From contig JAPLIC010000073.1 of NCBI GenBank assembly GCA_026389315.1, forward strand, positions 1-46,017: a DNA stretch of 46,017 nt, written 5' to 3'. The stretch's first letter is position 1. Every line of letters starts with the position of its first letter. The DNA comes from Cyanobacteriota bacterium. Its GTDB lineage: Bacteria > Cyanobacteriota > Cyanobacteriia > PCC-6307 > Cyanobiaceae. Made by a program: the position numbers and the translations under genes. The notes beneath the pieces were generated by a model that made no database searches, was not told where the DNA came from, and saw only the letters and a program-made list of their open reading frames with translations. This document shows positions 7,406 to 15,020 of the stretch, one piece after another.

Positions 7406-8320
7406 TCACCAAAGGCCGCGGATCGGAGCGGGAGCGGGAGCCGGCTCGGGCATGGGCATGGGCATGGGAGCGGGCTCGGGAGCCGGGGCGGGAGCCACGA
7501 CAACAACGGGAGGCGAGCTGAAGCGGTAGCGGAAGCCCAGCTTGGCGCCGTATTCGTTGTACGACTGGAAGTCGAAGTTGTCGGTACTGATGCCGCTGGC
7601 ACCGGAATAGACGCCTTCGGCGTAGATGTCCAGGTTCCAGTTGACGGCATAGGCCAGACCCAGCTTGGCTTGCCAGCCAAGAGCGCCTTGGTTGCCGCTG
7701 CTGAAACGGGTGTCGTTGATGGTGAAGCTGGGGGTGCTCAGATTGGTGTAGCCAAGGCCACCACCGATGTAAGGCACCCAAGGGCCGAAGGGAATGTCCA
7801 GGTAGGCGCTAACGAAAACTGAATTTTGGTTCAGGTTGCCGCTGGCACGGTCGGAGTTGCCGTTGAACTCCATACCATCGACTTCACCGCTGACATGAAC
7901 GCCGTCCAGGCTGCTGCGGCCATAGACGTAGGTCAGTTCGGTACGGATGGCGCCAAAGTCATAACCGATACCGCCGTCGGCGCCGAAGCCGCCGACCAGG
8001 TCGGTATGGCCGTTGAAGTTGGCGAAATCAACGTTGTCCTGGAAATTCCAGTTGCCGGGCCAGGTGTAGCCGGCACCGGCGGTGATGTAGAAGCCGGTGC
8101 CTTGCACGGAGGCGGAACCCACATTGCCGATCACGGGAATGTAGGTTTGAGCCACCTCAGTGGCTTCCTTGGGGGAAGAAATGCTGAGGGGAGCGCCTTG
8201 GCCCTCAAGTTGGGCGGCGCCGGAGGGGGTGGCAGCCATCGAAGGAGCGGCCAGAAGGGCCGAGCCTGCAGCGGCGAAACCAATGCCGCACAGGGCGGCA
8301 AGGCGATTGCTGATGGTCAT
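7406..8320 (-). CDS. Outer-membrane beta-barrel protein with Pro-rich C-terminal tail
   Basis: The 304-residue protein starts MTISNRLAALCGIGFAAAGS with a clear signal peptide, likely cleaved after SMA (about residue 29). From about residue 75 alternating strands follow (GFYITAGAGYTW, GGFGADGGIGYDFG, WVPYIGGGLGYTN, GAKLGFRYRFSS), as in eight-stranded OmpA/OmpW-type barrels. After the last strand comes an unusual tail rich in Pro, Ala and Met (PAPAPEPAPMPMPMPEPA) ending in RGLW. Barrels usually end in an aromatic residue, so the tail is an extension, perhaps cell-wall associated. Homologues occur in picocyanobacteria as porin family proteins. It is monocistronic, with its own terminator. Confidence 0.8.
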   Translation of the reverse strand: MTISNRLAALCGIGFAAAGSALLAAPSMAATPSGAAQLEGQGAPLSISSPKEATEVAQTYIPVIGNVGSASVQGTGFYITAGAGYTWPGNWNFQDNVDFANFNGHTDLVGGFGADGGIGYDFGAIRTELTYVYGRSSLDGVHVSGEVDGMEFNGNSDRASGNLNQNSVFVSAYLDIPFGPWVPYIGGGLGYTNLSTPSFTINDTRFSSGNQGALGWQAKLGLAYAVNWNLDIYAEGVYSGASGISTDNFDFQSYNEYGAKLGFRYRFSSPPVVVVAPAPAPEPAPMPMPMPEPAPAPAPIRGLW

Positions 8321-8447
8321 TCGAAAGGGGTTCTCACACCGTTGTCTGTCTAGTTAGTAACAACTCCCCCTTAAGCCTTTCGTAGGCCACTGGTTTTCGT
8401 GGCACAGCAACCCTTTCTTTTCGCCAAAGCCCTTATCGCGCAAGGCT

Positions 8448-8930
8448 TTAGCTCGAACGGGGCCAATTTTCCAGCGCCTGTTTCCAGACCCAGGCGCCCA
8501 CCTTTTCAGGGCCGTCGGGGCCCAGAACCTTGGCGTAACCATCCATGCGACCGATGCCCTCGGCCGCGATCCGGGCGATGGCCCCGGGACCGTCGATGCC
8601 GTTGCGTTGCAGGGCCTTGAGCTTGAGGGTGCGGTCCCGTCGCACGATGTTGCCGCCATTGAGGTGGCAGCCGGCGCAGGTGTTGGCAAACAGGCGCCCC
8701 CCCTCAGCCGTCTGCGCGGCGCTCGCCAGGACGGCGACCTGGGGCTCCTGGGGCTCCTGGGGCAGGCCTGCCTGGGACAGGCCCGCCTGGGACAGGCCCG
8801 CCTGGGACAGGCCCCAGGCGGGCAGCGGTTGGAAGAGCCAGTGGAGCAGGCCCAGCAACAGCAGCAGCCAGCCCAGAATCAGCGCTGCCTTGGGAAAGCG
8901 CTTTGGGCCGGGCAGGGAATCCGTGGACAT
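8448..8930 (-). CDS. Membrane-anchored cytochrome c6-like (c553) protein
   Basis: This 160-residue class I c-type cytochrome has a CAGCH haem site at residues 85-89 (FANTCAGCHLNGGN) and a likely axial Met129 in GIGRMDGYAKVLG. It begins with a cytoplasmic stub and one membrane segment (about residues 16-33), so the haem domain sits in the lumen or periplasm, tethered rather than soluble. The linker has three LSQAG repeats followed by PQEPQEPQ. The Met environment and the longer C-terminus differ from true PetJ, so this is better called a c6-like paralogue of uncertain role in electron transfer. The ATG at 8930 is chosen because the open frame upstream of it has no conserved sequence. Confidence 0.85.
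   Translation of the reverse strand: MSTDSLPGPKRFPKAALILGWLLLLLGLLHWLFQPLPAWGLSQAGLSQAGLSQAGLPQEPQEPQVAVLASAAQTAEGGRLFANTCAGCHLNGGNIVRRDRTLKLKALQRNGIDGPGAIARIAAEGIGRMDGYAKVLGPDGPEKVGAWVWKQALENWPRSS
8771..8815. repeat. 3 x 15-bp tandem repeat in the cytochrome linker
   Basis: The unit CCTGGGACAGGCCCG occurs at 8771-8785 and 8786-8800 exactly, and at 8801-8815 with its last base changed to C. It encodes LSQAG pentapeptides in the linker between membrane anchor and haem domain. A shorter GGGGCTCCT repeat (encoding PQE) adjoins it at about 8739-8760. Confidence 0.85.
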
Positions 8931-9019
8931 GGTTCGAGGGCCGCCGCGACGGTCCCCATTCTCAGGGACAGGGACCGCTGGCTGCCAGCGATGGGCGGTC
9001 AACGCCGGAGAGCCACCCG

Positions 9020-9505
9020 ATGCGCTGGTTGACCCCTGGCGATGGCGACCAAGTTGCTGCGGTCTATCGGGACGCCGTCCTCAGCCAGGCCCGGGGTCTT
9101 TACAGCGAGACCCAGATCAGGGCTTGGGCCCGGGTGGCCGAGGAGCCCTCCTTCAGGGCGATTCTGGAGCGGGGCCTGGGTGTGGCCAGTTGCTCCAACT
9201 CAAAGCCGGGCAGCATTGAGGCCTTTGCCGTGCTGGAGCCCGGCCATCGCCTCTCGCTGTTGTACTGCCGTGGCCGGGCCAGTCGCCAAGGCCGGGCCAA
9301 CGCCCTTGTCGATCACCTCGAACAGCATGCCCGTGCCTCCGGTTGCACCCAGCTGCACACGGAGGCCAGCCAGCTGTCCCGGCCGTTGCTGCAGCGAAGG
9401 GGCTGGCTTACGGCGGCGACAGAAGATGTGGTTTTTGCTGGACTGCCCTTCCAGCGCTGGCGGATGATCAAGCCCCTGACCAACAGCAGGACCCCCCATG
9501 GCTGA
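9020..9505 (+). CDS. GNAT-family N-acetyltransferase
   Basis: The 161-residue protein starts MRWLTPGDGDQVAAVYRDAV at ATG 9020. It has the GNAT fold order: N-terminal helix, strand LSLLYCRGRASRQGRANAL with the acetyl-CoA loop, helix VDHLEQHARASG, strand LHTEAS, and helix LLQRRGWLTA. This type (TEAS...F/L..GW) is common among small acetyltransferases of unknown substrate. Its last 8 bases overlap the start of the Nif11-cupin gene, which suggests one transcript. It is divergent from the cytochrome gene. Confidence 0.75.
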   Translation: MRWLTPGDGDQVAAVYRDAVLSQARGLYSETQIRAWARVAEEPSFRAILERGLGVASCSNSKPGSIEAFAVLEPGHRLSLLYCRGRASRQGRANALVDHLEQHARASGCTQLHTEASQLSRPLLQRRGWLTAATEDVVFAGLPFQRWRMIKPLTNSRTPHG

Positions 9506-10043
9506 AGCCCAGCTCCAACAATTTCTGACCAAGGTGGCCCAACTGAATGCGTTTGTCAGCCGCTGCCAATCCCATCCAGATTTACTACAAACTCTGCGCG
9601 ATTGCAGCCACCATCAACAAGTGGTTGATCTGGCCCAATCCATGGGCTACGACATCGGTCGCCGCTGGGGGGATTCGCTCGGTTCAGCTAGCAAGAGTTG
9701 CGATAATTTGTTGGCGGGAGCCATCCCCGCCCAGGGGCAAGAGACCAGCCAGATACTTATAGAGACGGGCGATTTCCGACTGCTGCGACTCCATTCCTGC
9801 TCGGCTTGCAGCCCGCCGGGCTTTTGGTATGACCAAGCCGAGGCCGAATGGCTGTGTATGCTGCAGGGCAGTGCCCGCCTTCAATTTGCCGATGAGAACG
9901 TTGAGCGTGAACTGAACCGGGGCGACAGCTTGATGATTGCGCCCCACCGACGCCATCGGCTGGTGGCCACCGACGGCGGCGGAGGCACCATCTGGCTGGC
10001 CCTTTTCTGGACGCCAGACTCCGGCAAAGTCTTCAGTTCTTGA
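9498..10043 (+). CDS. Nif11 domain / cupin domain fusion protein
   Basis: Residues 1-59 form a Nif11-like domain (LQQFLTKVAQLNAFVSRCQS and VVDLAQSMGYDIG), the helical module known from nitrogen-fixation clusters and from leaders of cyanobacterial RiPP precursors. Residues about 80-178 form a cupin barrel (EWLCMLQGSARLQFAD, then LNRGDSLMIAPHRRHRL) with the typical GD-x-P-H metal-site pattern. The linker holds a CSAC motif. There is no double-Gly cleavage site, so it is not a peptide precursor. The cupin resembles small barrels that bind metal or a small ligand; function is unknown. It overlaps the GNAT gene by 8 bases. Confidence 0.8.
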   Translation: MAEAQLQQFLTKVAQLNAFVSRCQSHPDLLQTLRDCSHHQQVVDLAQSMGYDIGRRWGDSLGSASKSCDNLLAGAIPAQGQETSQILIETGDFRLLRLHSCSACSPPGFWYDQAEAEWLCMLQGSARLQFADENVERELNRGDSLMIAPHRRHRLVATDGGGGTIWLALFWTPDSGKVFSS

Positions 10044-10341
10044 AGGGCTGGAACTGGGGTTTGGCCGGAGACGCCGAGGGCGGATTGATGATCTGGGTGT
10101 CACAGCTGACCGAACCATCACTGGCCGCGACGCAGTTGGTGGGGATGACCTTGGTTTCCGGACCGATATTGCTGCCGCGCTGGAGCATGAAGGTTTCCAC
10201 CTGGGCCCGCGCTGGCAGCAGCCCCAGGGATAGCGACAGGACAGCGGCCGCCGGCAGCGACCAAGCCCCAGGGCCAGGGCCAAGCTGCTGCCGCCCAAGA
10301 GCGGGTCGCCCAGCAAGAAAGGGAAACATGCCTGCCAACAT
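10033..10341 (-). CDS. Small secreted protein of unknown function
   Basis: Starting at ATG 10341 (or 10329), the product of about 102 residues has a hydrophobic stretch (SLPAAAVLSLSLGLLPARAQ) that fits a signal peptide cleaved after ARA. The mature part is short: FMLQRGSNIGPETKVIPTNC followed by a second cysteine in SVSCDTQIINPP and a final PQFQPFKN. The two cysteines could form a disulfide. I recall similar short proteins in other picocyanobacteria but no function. Its end overlaps the end of the Nif11-cupin gene by 11 bases on the opposite strand. Confidence 0.6.
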   Translation of the reverse strand: MLAGMFPFLAGRPALGRQQLGPGPGAWSLPAAAVLSLSLGLLPARAQVETFMLQRGSNIGPETKVIPTNCVAASDGSVSCDTQIINPPSASPAKPQFQPFKN

Positions 10342-10375
10342 CAGTGAACGTTGTGACCGATCCCACTCTGGCGCC

Positions 10376-10717
10376 TCAATCGCCGCTGTGGCCCTCCTGT
10401 CGAATTTCCTCAAGTAAGAGATCCAGCTGGCCCAGGGGATCGACCTCCAGGTCTTCGCCAGCCAAATCTGCCAAGGGGTGTTCCCCCTGATCTTCTTGGC
10501 ACCAAAGCGCTTCGATCGAGCAGAGCTTTTCGGCCAGACCGGCGAGTCCCTCGCTCGCTTGAATCCGCAACAACTCCTCCAGCAGCACGGGCATCCGAAT
10601 CGAGGCCGTTCTCAGGGCCCGCCGCAAATCAGACTGGCTGCGGCCGCTATGGCGCAGCCAGTCTTTGAGAAAGCTCTGCAGATCGTCGAGCTGGTCGGCG
10701 CTGTAGGTGGTGGCCAT
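10376..10717 (-). CDS. Conserved hypothetical protein, helical and acidic
   Basis: This 113-residue protein starts MATTYSADQLDDLQSFLKDW and has the features of a small helical cytosolic protein: SGRSQSDLRRALRTAS, LLEELLRIQASEGLAGLAEK, and an acidic C-terminus. No known domain is recognised. It lies between the YkvA-like gene and the small secreted-protein gene, all read on the minus strand, with 16 bases to the YkvA-like gene, so the three may be one transcript. Confidence 0.6.
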   Translation of the reverse strand: MATTYSADQLDDLQSFLKDWLRHSGRSQSDLRRALRTASIRMPVLLEELLRIQASEGLAGLAEKLCSIEALWCQEDQGEHPLADLAGEDLEVDPLGQLDLLLEEIRQEGHSGD

Positions 10718-10733
10718 GCCGGAAGCGGAGGGA

Positions 10734-11177
10734 TCAGGGGTTGGGGAACCAACGATCCAGTCTGCTCTGGGCCCGGCGGCGGATGGCAGGGGTGAGATGC
10801 CGGCCGCAGAGGCCCAACAGGGCCGTCAGGGCGACCATGTCATCGCCGAAGCCGATGGCCGGTAGAAAATCGGGGATCAAATCGACCGGCAGCAGCAGAT
10901 AGGTGAGGGCCGCGAGCACCGTCAGCCTTGCCTGATGGGGCGTATCACCATCGAGCAGCATCTCGAAGCATTCCAGGGCGGGTCTGGCCACGGTGCGCCC
11001 GGCCCGGCGGACCAGTCGGATCAGCAGGTTTTCATCCACCGCCACACCGGGCAGCACTTCGGGATCGATGCTGCGTTGGCGATTGGCAGCGTCAGTAGGG
11101 GCAGAGGTTTTGGGGGAAGGGGCGGCAGAAGCCGCCGCTGGGGAAGCGGCCATGGAGGCTCTTGAGGGGGGCGCCAA
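10734..11177 (-). CDS. YkvA family (DUF1232) membrane protein
   Basis: The 147-residue protein has an Ala/Ser/Pro-rich leader (to about residue 38) followed by the DUF1232 core. The signature LTYLLLPVDLIPDFLPAIGF is a short amphipathic membrane hairpin, then DDMVALTALLGLC and a basic end. YkvA proteins are small membrane-associated proteins of unknown role. The leader is low complexity, so the true start could be one of the internal ATGs (for example the second at 11153). It is divergent from the DUF2214 gene. Confidence 0.78.
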   Translation of the reverse strand: MAPPSRASMAASPAAASAAPSPKTSAPTDAANRQRSIDPEVLPGVAVDENLLIRLVRRAGRTVARPALECFEMLLDGDTPHQARLTVLAALTYLLLPVDLIPDFLPAIGFGDDMVALTALLGLCGRHLTPAIRRRAQSRLDRWFPNP

Positions 11178-11319
11178 AGGGGCGTGATTGCTTTCATTTT
11201 TAAGCCCAACTTGGCCCCAGCCCAGGACGGTTGTCCCCCTGCCTGGCGTCGGCTGTCCTGCTCAGGGCAACCAATCGGCAGGCCGGCTACCGTCGCAGCC
11301 AGCACCTGGCCCCGATCCG

Positions 11320-11814
11320 ATGACGTCCTTGCCCCTGCTTGACTCCCCCGTGCTGTCCCGGGCCCTGGTGGCCTATGGCCATTACCTGAGCTTCATGGTT
11401 TGCTTTGCGGCGCTGGTTCTGGAGCGACGCTTGATCCGGCCGCAACCGGACCGCCGTGACGCCATCTGGATGGTGATTACGGATATTGTTTATGGGATTG
11501 CGGCTTTGGGGGTATTGGGCACCGGAATCTTGCGTGTTCTTTATTTTGGACAGGGTAGTGCTTTCTATACGGAGAACCCCCTTTTCTGGTGGAAAGTTGG
11601 GGCTTACCTAACGGTTGGAACTTTATCCCTCTATCCCACGATCACCTATATCCTTTGGGCAATCCCCCTGCGTAAGGGTGAACTGCCCCAGGTGAGTGAA
11701 TCCCTGGCCACCCGTCTGAAATGGATCCTCAATGTCGAAATCCTGGGCTTCGCCCTGATTCCGTTATTGGCGGCGCTGATGGCCAGGGGCGTTGGCCGTC
11801 CCCTTTTGGGCTGA
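11320..11814 (+). CDS. DUF2214 integral membrane protein
   Basis: The 164-residue protein starts MTSLPLLDSPVLSRALVAYG at ATG 11320. Four membrane segments can be seen (about residues 15-35, 47-68, 87-108 and 133-155). Conserved-looking charged residues lie at the loops (ERRLIRPQPDRRDAIW; FYTENPLFWWKVGAYL). The YGHYLSFM, ADIVYGIAAL-like and FWWKVG motifs fit DUF2214, a family of unknown function common in proteobacteria and cyanobacteria. A frame open from 11188 gives only low-complexity extra sequence and is not chosen. Confidence 0.75.
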   Translation: MTSLPLLDSPVLSRALVAYGHYLSFMVCFAALVLERRLIRPQPDRRDAIWMVITDIVYGIAALGVLGTGILRVLYFGQGSAFYTENPLFWWKVGAYLTVGTLSLYPTITYILWAIPLRKGELPQVSESLATRLKWILNVEILGFALIPLLAALMARGVGRPLLG

Positions 11815-12565
11815 TCCCCCGCCAGCAACAGTGGTTGTGCGGTCAGTTCCCGCCTGGATCGGCCCTTGGGTCCCGGGCCTGGCCCTGACCGGCCTGGCGA
11901 TGGGGCCTTGGCTGCAGGCCGCCGAATGGCCTGCATCGTGCCCCCGCGCCTCCGAGGTGCGGCAGAGACCAGCGCTGGGCCGATTGCTGCAGCCTTCGCT
12001 CCAAGCGCCGGGGGGGGGCGATGATTACCGCGACCAGATCCAGACCACGGCTGCGGGCTGGCCCCGCTTGTCCCGTTGGTGCGTCTGGATCGAACCCGGG
12101 GCCAGGGAGCGGCGCTGGCAGCCGGCGATCGAGGCGGCCCTCAGCCATTGGCAGGGGGTTTTGCCCATCGAGCGGGTCATGGATCCAGACCAGGCCCAGG
12201 TGCTGGTGTTGCATCGGCGTCCACCTCTGCTGCAACGCGATGGCCGGCAGCGGGCCAGCCATGGCCGCACCACCTTGACGGCCCGCTACGTCAACCGCGC
12301 TGGCCGATGGCGATTGGAACCCTCCTTACTGGTGATGGTGGCTTCGAGCCAGCGCCAGGCAGGCATCCAGGCCACGGCCCTGCATGAATTGGGCCATGCC
12401 TTTGGTCTTTGGGGCCATAGCCTCGATCCAGGCGATGCGATGGCGGCGGCGCCCGGGGCCAAGCCCGTGCTGCAGCTGAGCCCCAGGGACCTGGCCACCT
12501 TGAACTGGCTCTACCAGCAGCCCACCCCCTACGGGCGTCCCGGGGCCCCTGTTCCTGACCCCTAA
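11792..12565 (+). CDS. Putative matrixin-like zinc metalloprotease
   Basis: The protein contains HELGHAFGLWGH at about residues 198-209, a complete HExxHxxGxxH zinc site with catalytic Glu199, and a likely Met-turn in DAMAAAP (Met217). This is the metzincin M10-like arrangement. Upstream, WCVWIEPGARERRWQPAIEA and VLVLHRRPP fit the N-terminal half of such small peptidases. A hydrophobic stretch (WVPGLALTGLAMGPWLQAA) before it could be a secretion signal. The start is uncertain: TTG at 11792 overlaps the DUF2214 gene, and a GTG near 11831 is an alternative. The substrate is unknown; an exported peptidase is inferred. Confidence 0.7.
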   Translation: MAVPFWADPPPATVVVRSVPAWIGPWVPGLALTGLAMGPWLQAAEWPASCPRASEVRQRPALGRLLQPSLQAPGGGDDYRDQIQTTAAGWPRLSRWCVWIEPGARERRWQPAIEAALSHWQGVLPIERVMDPDQAQVLVLHRRPPLLQRDGRQRASHGRTTLTARYVNRAGRWRLEPSLLVMVASSQRQAGIQATALHELGHAFGLWGHSLDPGDAMAAAPGAKPVLQLSPRDLATLNWLYQQPTPYGRPGAPVPDP

Positions 12566-13086
12566 GGGCGCCTGCCCCTGGGGCCTGCCCTTCGCTGCAG
12601 CCGGCGTTCACAGCGATTCAACCCCTCCTGGCAATCGCCGACCATCAGCAAACCGGAGCCTCCCCACAACAGCCGTCGGGGCAGGTCCGGGACCGCCGCC
12701 CCCAGCTGCCGATGGGCCCCAAAGCCCAGTTGCTCGAAATAGCGCACCAGGCGAGCGTGCTGCCGCTCCCGATCGCGGATGGCCAGCAACCAGGCCCGGC
12801 GGCAGGGCGTGCATTCCAACGCCCAGGCGAAGGTGGCCGCCCAGACCAGTTCGCCCACCCCCGCCGTTTCTTGCCCCTGGACCCGCAGGGTGTCGAGATG
12901 CAGCCCTGATGCCGTCGGCATGGCCCACCCCTTGAGGTCCCCCAGCAGCAGGGGGCCTTGGCCAGCACGGGGGCGGGCCACCGCTACCCGCAGGCTCCAG
13001 AGGCCCAGGCGCCGGGGGGCTTGGATCCGCAGCAACATTCCTTGGGCAGCGGCGATCGCTTCGATGCGCTCAAGGGTGAGGGCCAA
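12562..13086 (-). CDS. Conserved hypothetical protein, possibly GNAT-like
   Basis: The 174-residue protein begins MALTLERIEAIAAAQGMLLR. It has a middle with GLHLDTLRVQGQETAG and WAATFAWALECTPCRRAWLL, then RLVRYFEQLGFGAHRQLG. The LVRYFEQLGF stretch resembles the last helix and turn of GNAT acetyltransferases, but an acetyl-CoA loop is not clear, so the assignment stays open. It overlaps the end of the metalloprotease gene by 4 bases on the opposite strand and follows the GST-DUF952 gene by 3 bases, so it is likely co-transcribed with that gene. Confidence 0.55.
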   Translation of the reverse strand: MALTLERIEAIAAAQGMLLRIQAPRRLGLWSLRVAVARPRAGQGPLLLGDLKGWAMPTASGLHLDTLRVQGQETAGVGELVWAATFAWALECTPCRRAWLLAIRDRERQHARLVRYFEQLGFGAHRQLGAAVPDLPRRLLWGGSGLLMVGDCQEGLNRCERRLQRRAGPRGRRP

Positions 13087-13089
13087 CGG

Positions 13090-14097
13090 TCAGGAGGCCT
13101 CACTGGCATCGCCCGGATAGGGATCAGCCAGGACGACGGCCCCCAGCGGCAGGGGGCCGTAAAGGTGGGGAAAGAATTCCCCCGTATCGGGGGCGGGTTC
13201 CTGGCGAATGGGCACTCCGGCGGCGGCGATGGCCTGGGGGTCCAGGGCCAACACCACGACATCGGCGGCATCGGCATAAAACAGCCGATAGGTCGCTGCC
13301 ACCTGATGAAGCCAGCTGGCATGGACAAAACCAACCTGCTCAAATGTCATGCCCCGGGTGGACCAGGGGTAGAACCCCTGCCGCTTTGCCTGGCGCCAGT
13401 CCGCCGCCAAGGTGAGGTGATACAGCCAACTCGGGGAGTACCAAGCCCGCCGTTCGGCCCAGGGACTCGCCATGACAGCACCCAAGGCAGAACCTTCCAG
13501 CCAGGGGTCGAGCCAGGCCCTGAGCGCCTCCAGCCCGCTTTCTTGCGCAAAGCCCTCGGCATCGAGGCCGCGAAACTGCCTCAGAAACGGCAAGATCAAC
13601 CACTGCAGTTCAGGCCGTTGGCTGGTTTGAGGCAGCTCAACCAGCTCCTGGTTCCATTGCCGCAGCAGGGTCAGGGCCTGCTGGCGAGCGGCGGCCGCAT
13701 CCCCGTTGGCATGACGTTCTGGATAGCGGCAGTGATCGAGCAGCGCTTTGAATTTGCCATCACAGCTGGCGATCAGTTGGACGGCCAAGCGATCGTCGGG
13801 CCAGTCGCGGCCTAGCTGTTCCAGGCACCAACGCACGATCTGCTGACTTTCATCGATCACCCTGCCATCGGCAAGCACGAGCACGGGCACCGTGCCCTTG
13901 GCCGAAGCGGCCAGCAGTTCGGGTGGTTTGGCGGCCAGGGCCACTTCCCGTACTTCCACCTGGATCGCCGCTGCCGCCAGGGCCAGGCGGGCACGGATGG
14001 CATAGGGGCAACGGCGAAAGCTATAAAGAATGGCTGGATTGGTGCCTATCTCACCACCCTCGGCTAATGCTACTTTTTGGGGCGAGATCTCAACCAT
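13090..14097 (-). CDS. Glutathione S-transferase-like / DUF952 fusion protein
   Basis: Residues 22-100 are a thioredoxin-fold GST N-domain (LYSFRRCPYAIRARLALAAA with Cys30, then KGTVPVLVLADGRVIDES). Residues 100-205 are a helical C-domain. From about residue 224 a second domain follows: WLYHLTLAADWRQAKRQGFY, VGFVHASWLHQVAATYR, and FFPHLYGPLPLGAVV. These are the motifs of DUF952, a small fold of unknown catalytic role. Both domains usually stand alone. The frame is continuous with no stop or restart at the junction (about residues 205-222). A redox or conjugation role is plausible but unproven. The start overlaps the end of trhO by 8 bases. Confidence 0.8.
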   Translation of the reverse strand: MVEISPQKVALAEGGEIGTNPAILYSFRRCPYAIRARLALAAAAIQVEVREVALAAKPPELLAASAKGTVPVLVLADGRVIDESQQIVRWCLEQLGRDWPDDRLAVQLIASCDGKFKALLDHCRYPERHANGDAAAARQQALTLLRQWNQELVELPQTSQRPELQWLILPFLRQFRGLDAEGFAQESGLEALRAWLDPWLEGSALGAVMASPWAERRAWYSPSWLYHLTLAADWRQAKRQGFYPWSTRGMTFEQVGFVHASWLHQVAATYRLFYADAADVVVLALDPQAIAAAGVPIRQEPAPDTGEFFPHLYGPLPLGAVVLADPYPGDASEAS

Positions 14098-15010
14098 GGC
14101 CCTGGGTTTCCCGACGACGGGCGAGCAGCAGCTGGCGCTGACGTTCGCTAAACCGCTGGCGATCGCTGTCCGAGTGCAGCGTCAGACAGTAGCGACAACT
14201 CACACCTTCAACATAACTGGGTAATTCGGTGTCCTGCTGGGAGAGGGGCATGCGGCAGCCATGACAAAGGGCATGGCTGCCGCTTTCGAGTTGATGGTTC
14301 AGGCTGACGCGCTGATCGAACACAAAACATTCTCCGCTCCAGCGACTTTCGGCGGCGGGAATCTGGCGCAGATAGTTGAGGATGCCACCTTGCAGGTGAT
14401 ACACCTGATCAAAACCTTCCTGCAGCAAAAACGCCGTCGCCTTTTCACAACGGATGCCACCGGTACAGAACAGGGCTAACCGTCGCTTGGGATGCTGCTG
14501 GAGGAAGGGCTTCAAGCTGCTGCGGGTCCAGGCCGGGAATTCCCGGAAACTGGTGCTTTGCGGATGGATCGCCCCGGGGAAATGGCCCACCCGCACCTCA
14601 TAGGCGTTGCGCGTATCGATCAGCAAGGTGCCTGGATCATCCACCAGCTGGTTCCATTCCGCCGGCGGCACATAGACGCCAACCCCATGCTGGGGCAGGA
14701 CATCGGCCCGGCCCAGGCTGACGATCTCGTTTTTGAGACGCACTTTGAAATGGCGGAAGGCCGGGGCCGTCGCTGGGCAGCTCTGGGCTTGCAAGGACGC
14801 CAGGCCGGGCACTTGCTCCAGTGCCGCCAGCATCGTCCTCAATGCCGATTCCGGGCCCCAGAGACTGCCATTCACCCCCTCACCCGCCAGCAGGATGGTG
14901 CCCTTGAGGTCCAGGACAAGGCCGAGGCGGGTGAAGCGATCGCGCAGATCGGGCAGGGCCTCCGGGTCCAGGCAGGCAAAACGATAGAAACTGACGACCT
15001 GTTGGGACAT
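14090..15010 (-). CDS. trhO: tRNA uridine(34) hydroxylase, rhodanese family
   Basis: This 306-residue protein has the TrhO (YceA) layout. An N-terminal acylphosphatase-like part (FYRFACLDPEALPDLRDRF, AGEGVNGSLWG) is followed by a rhodanese domain with the active loop FCTGGIRCEKA (catalytic Cys182, second Cys188). The C-terminal tail has paired cysteines (CHGC, CRYC), probably binding zinc. TrhO oxygenates U34 of certain tRNAs to 5-hydroxyuridine, using O2. It ends by overlapping the GST-DUF952 gene and lies 10 bases after bioB, so it probably belongs to the long minus-strand run that starts at lysA. Confidence 0.92.
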   Translation of the reverse strand: MSQQVVSFYRFACLDPEALPDLRDRFTRLGLVLDLKGTILLAGEGVNGSLWGPESALRTMLAALEQVPGLASLQAQSCPATAPAFRHFKVRLKNEIVSLGRADVLPQHGVGVYVPPAEWNQLVDDPGTLLIDTRNAYEVRVGHFPGAIHPQSTSFREFPAWTRSSLKPFLQQHPKRRLALFCTGGIRCEKATAFLLQEGFDQVYHLQGGILNYLRQIPAAESRWSGECFVFDQRVSLNHQLESGSHALCHGCRMPLSQQDTELPSYVEGVSCRYCLTLHSDSDRQRFSERQRQLLLARRRETQGHG

Positions 15011-15020
15011 GGGCTTGGTC

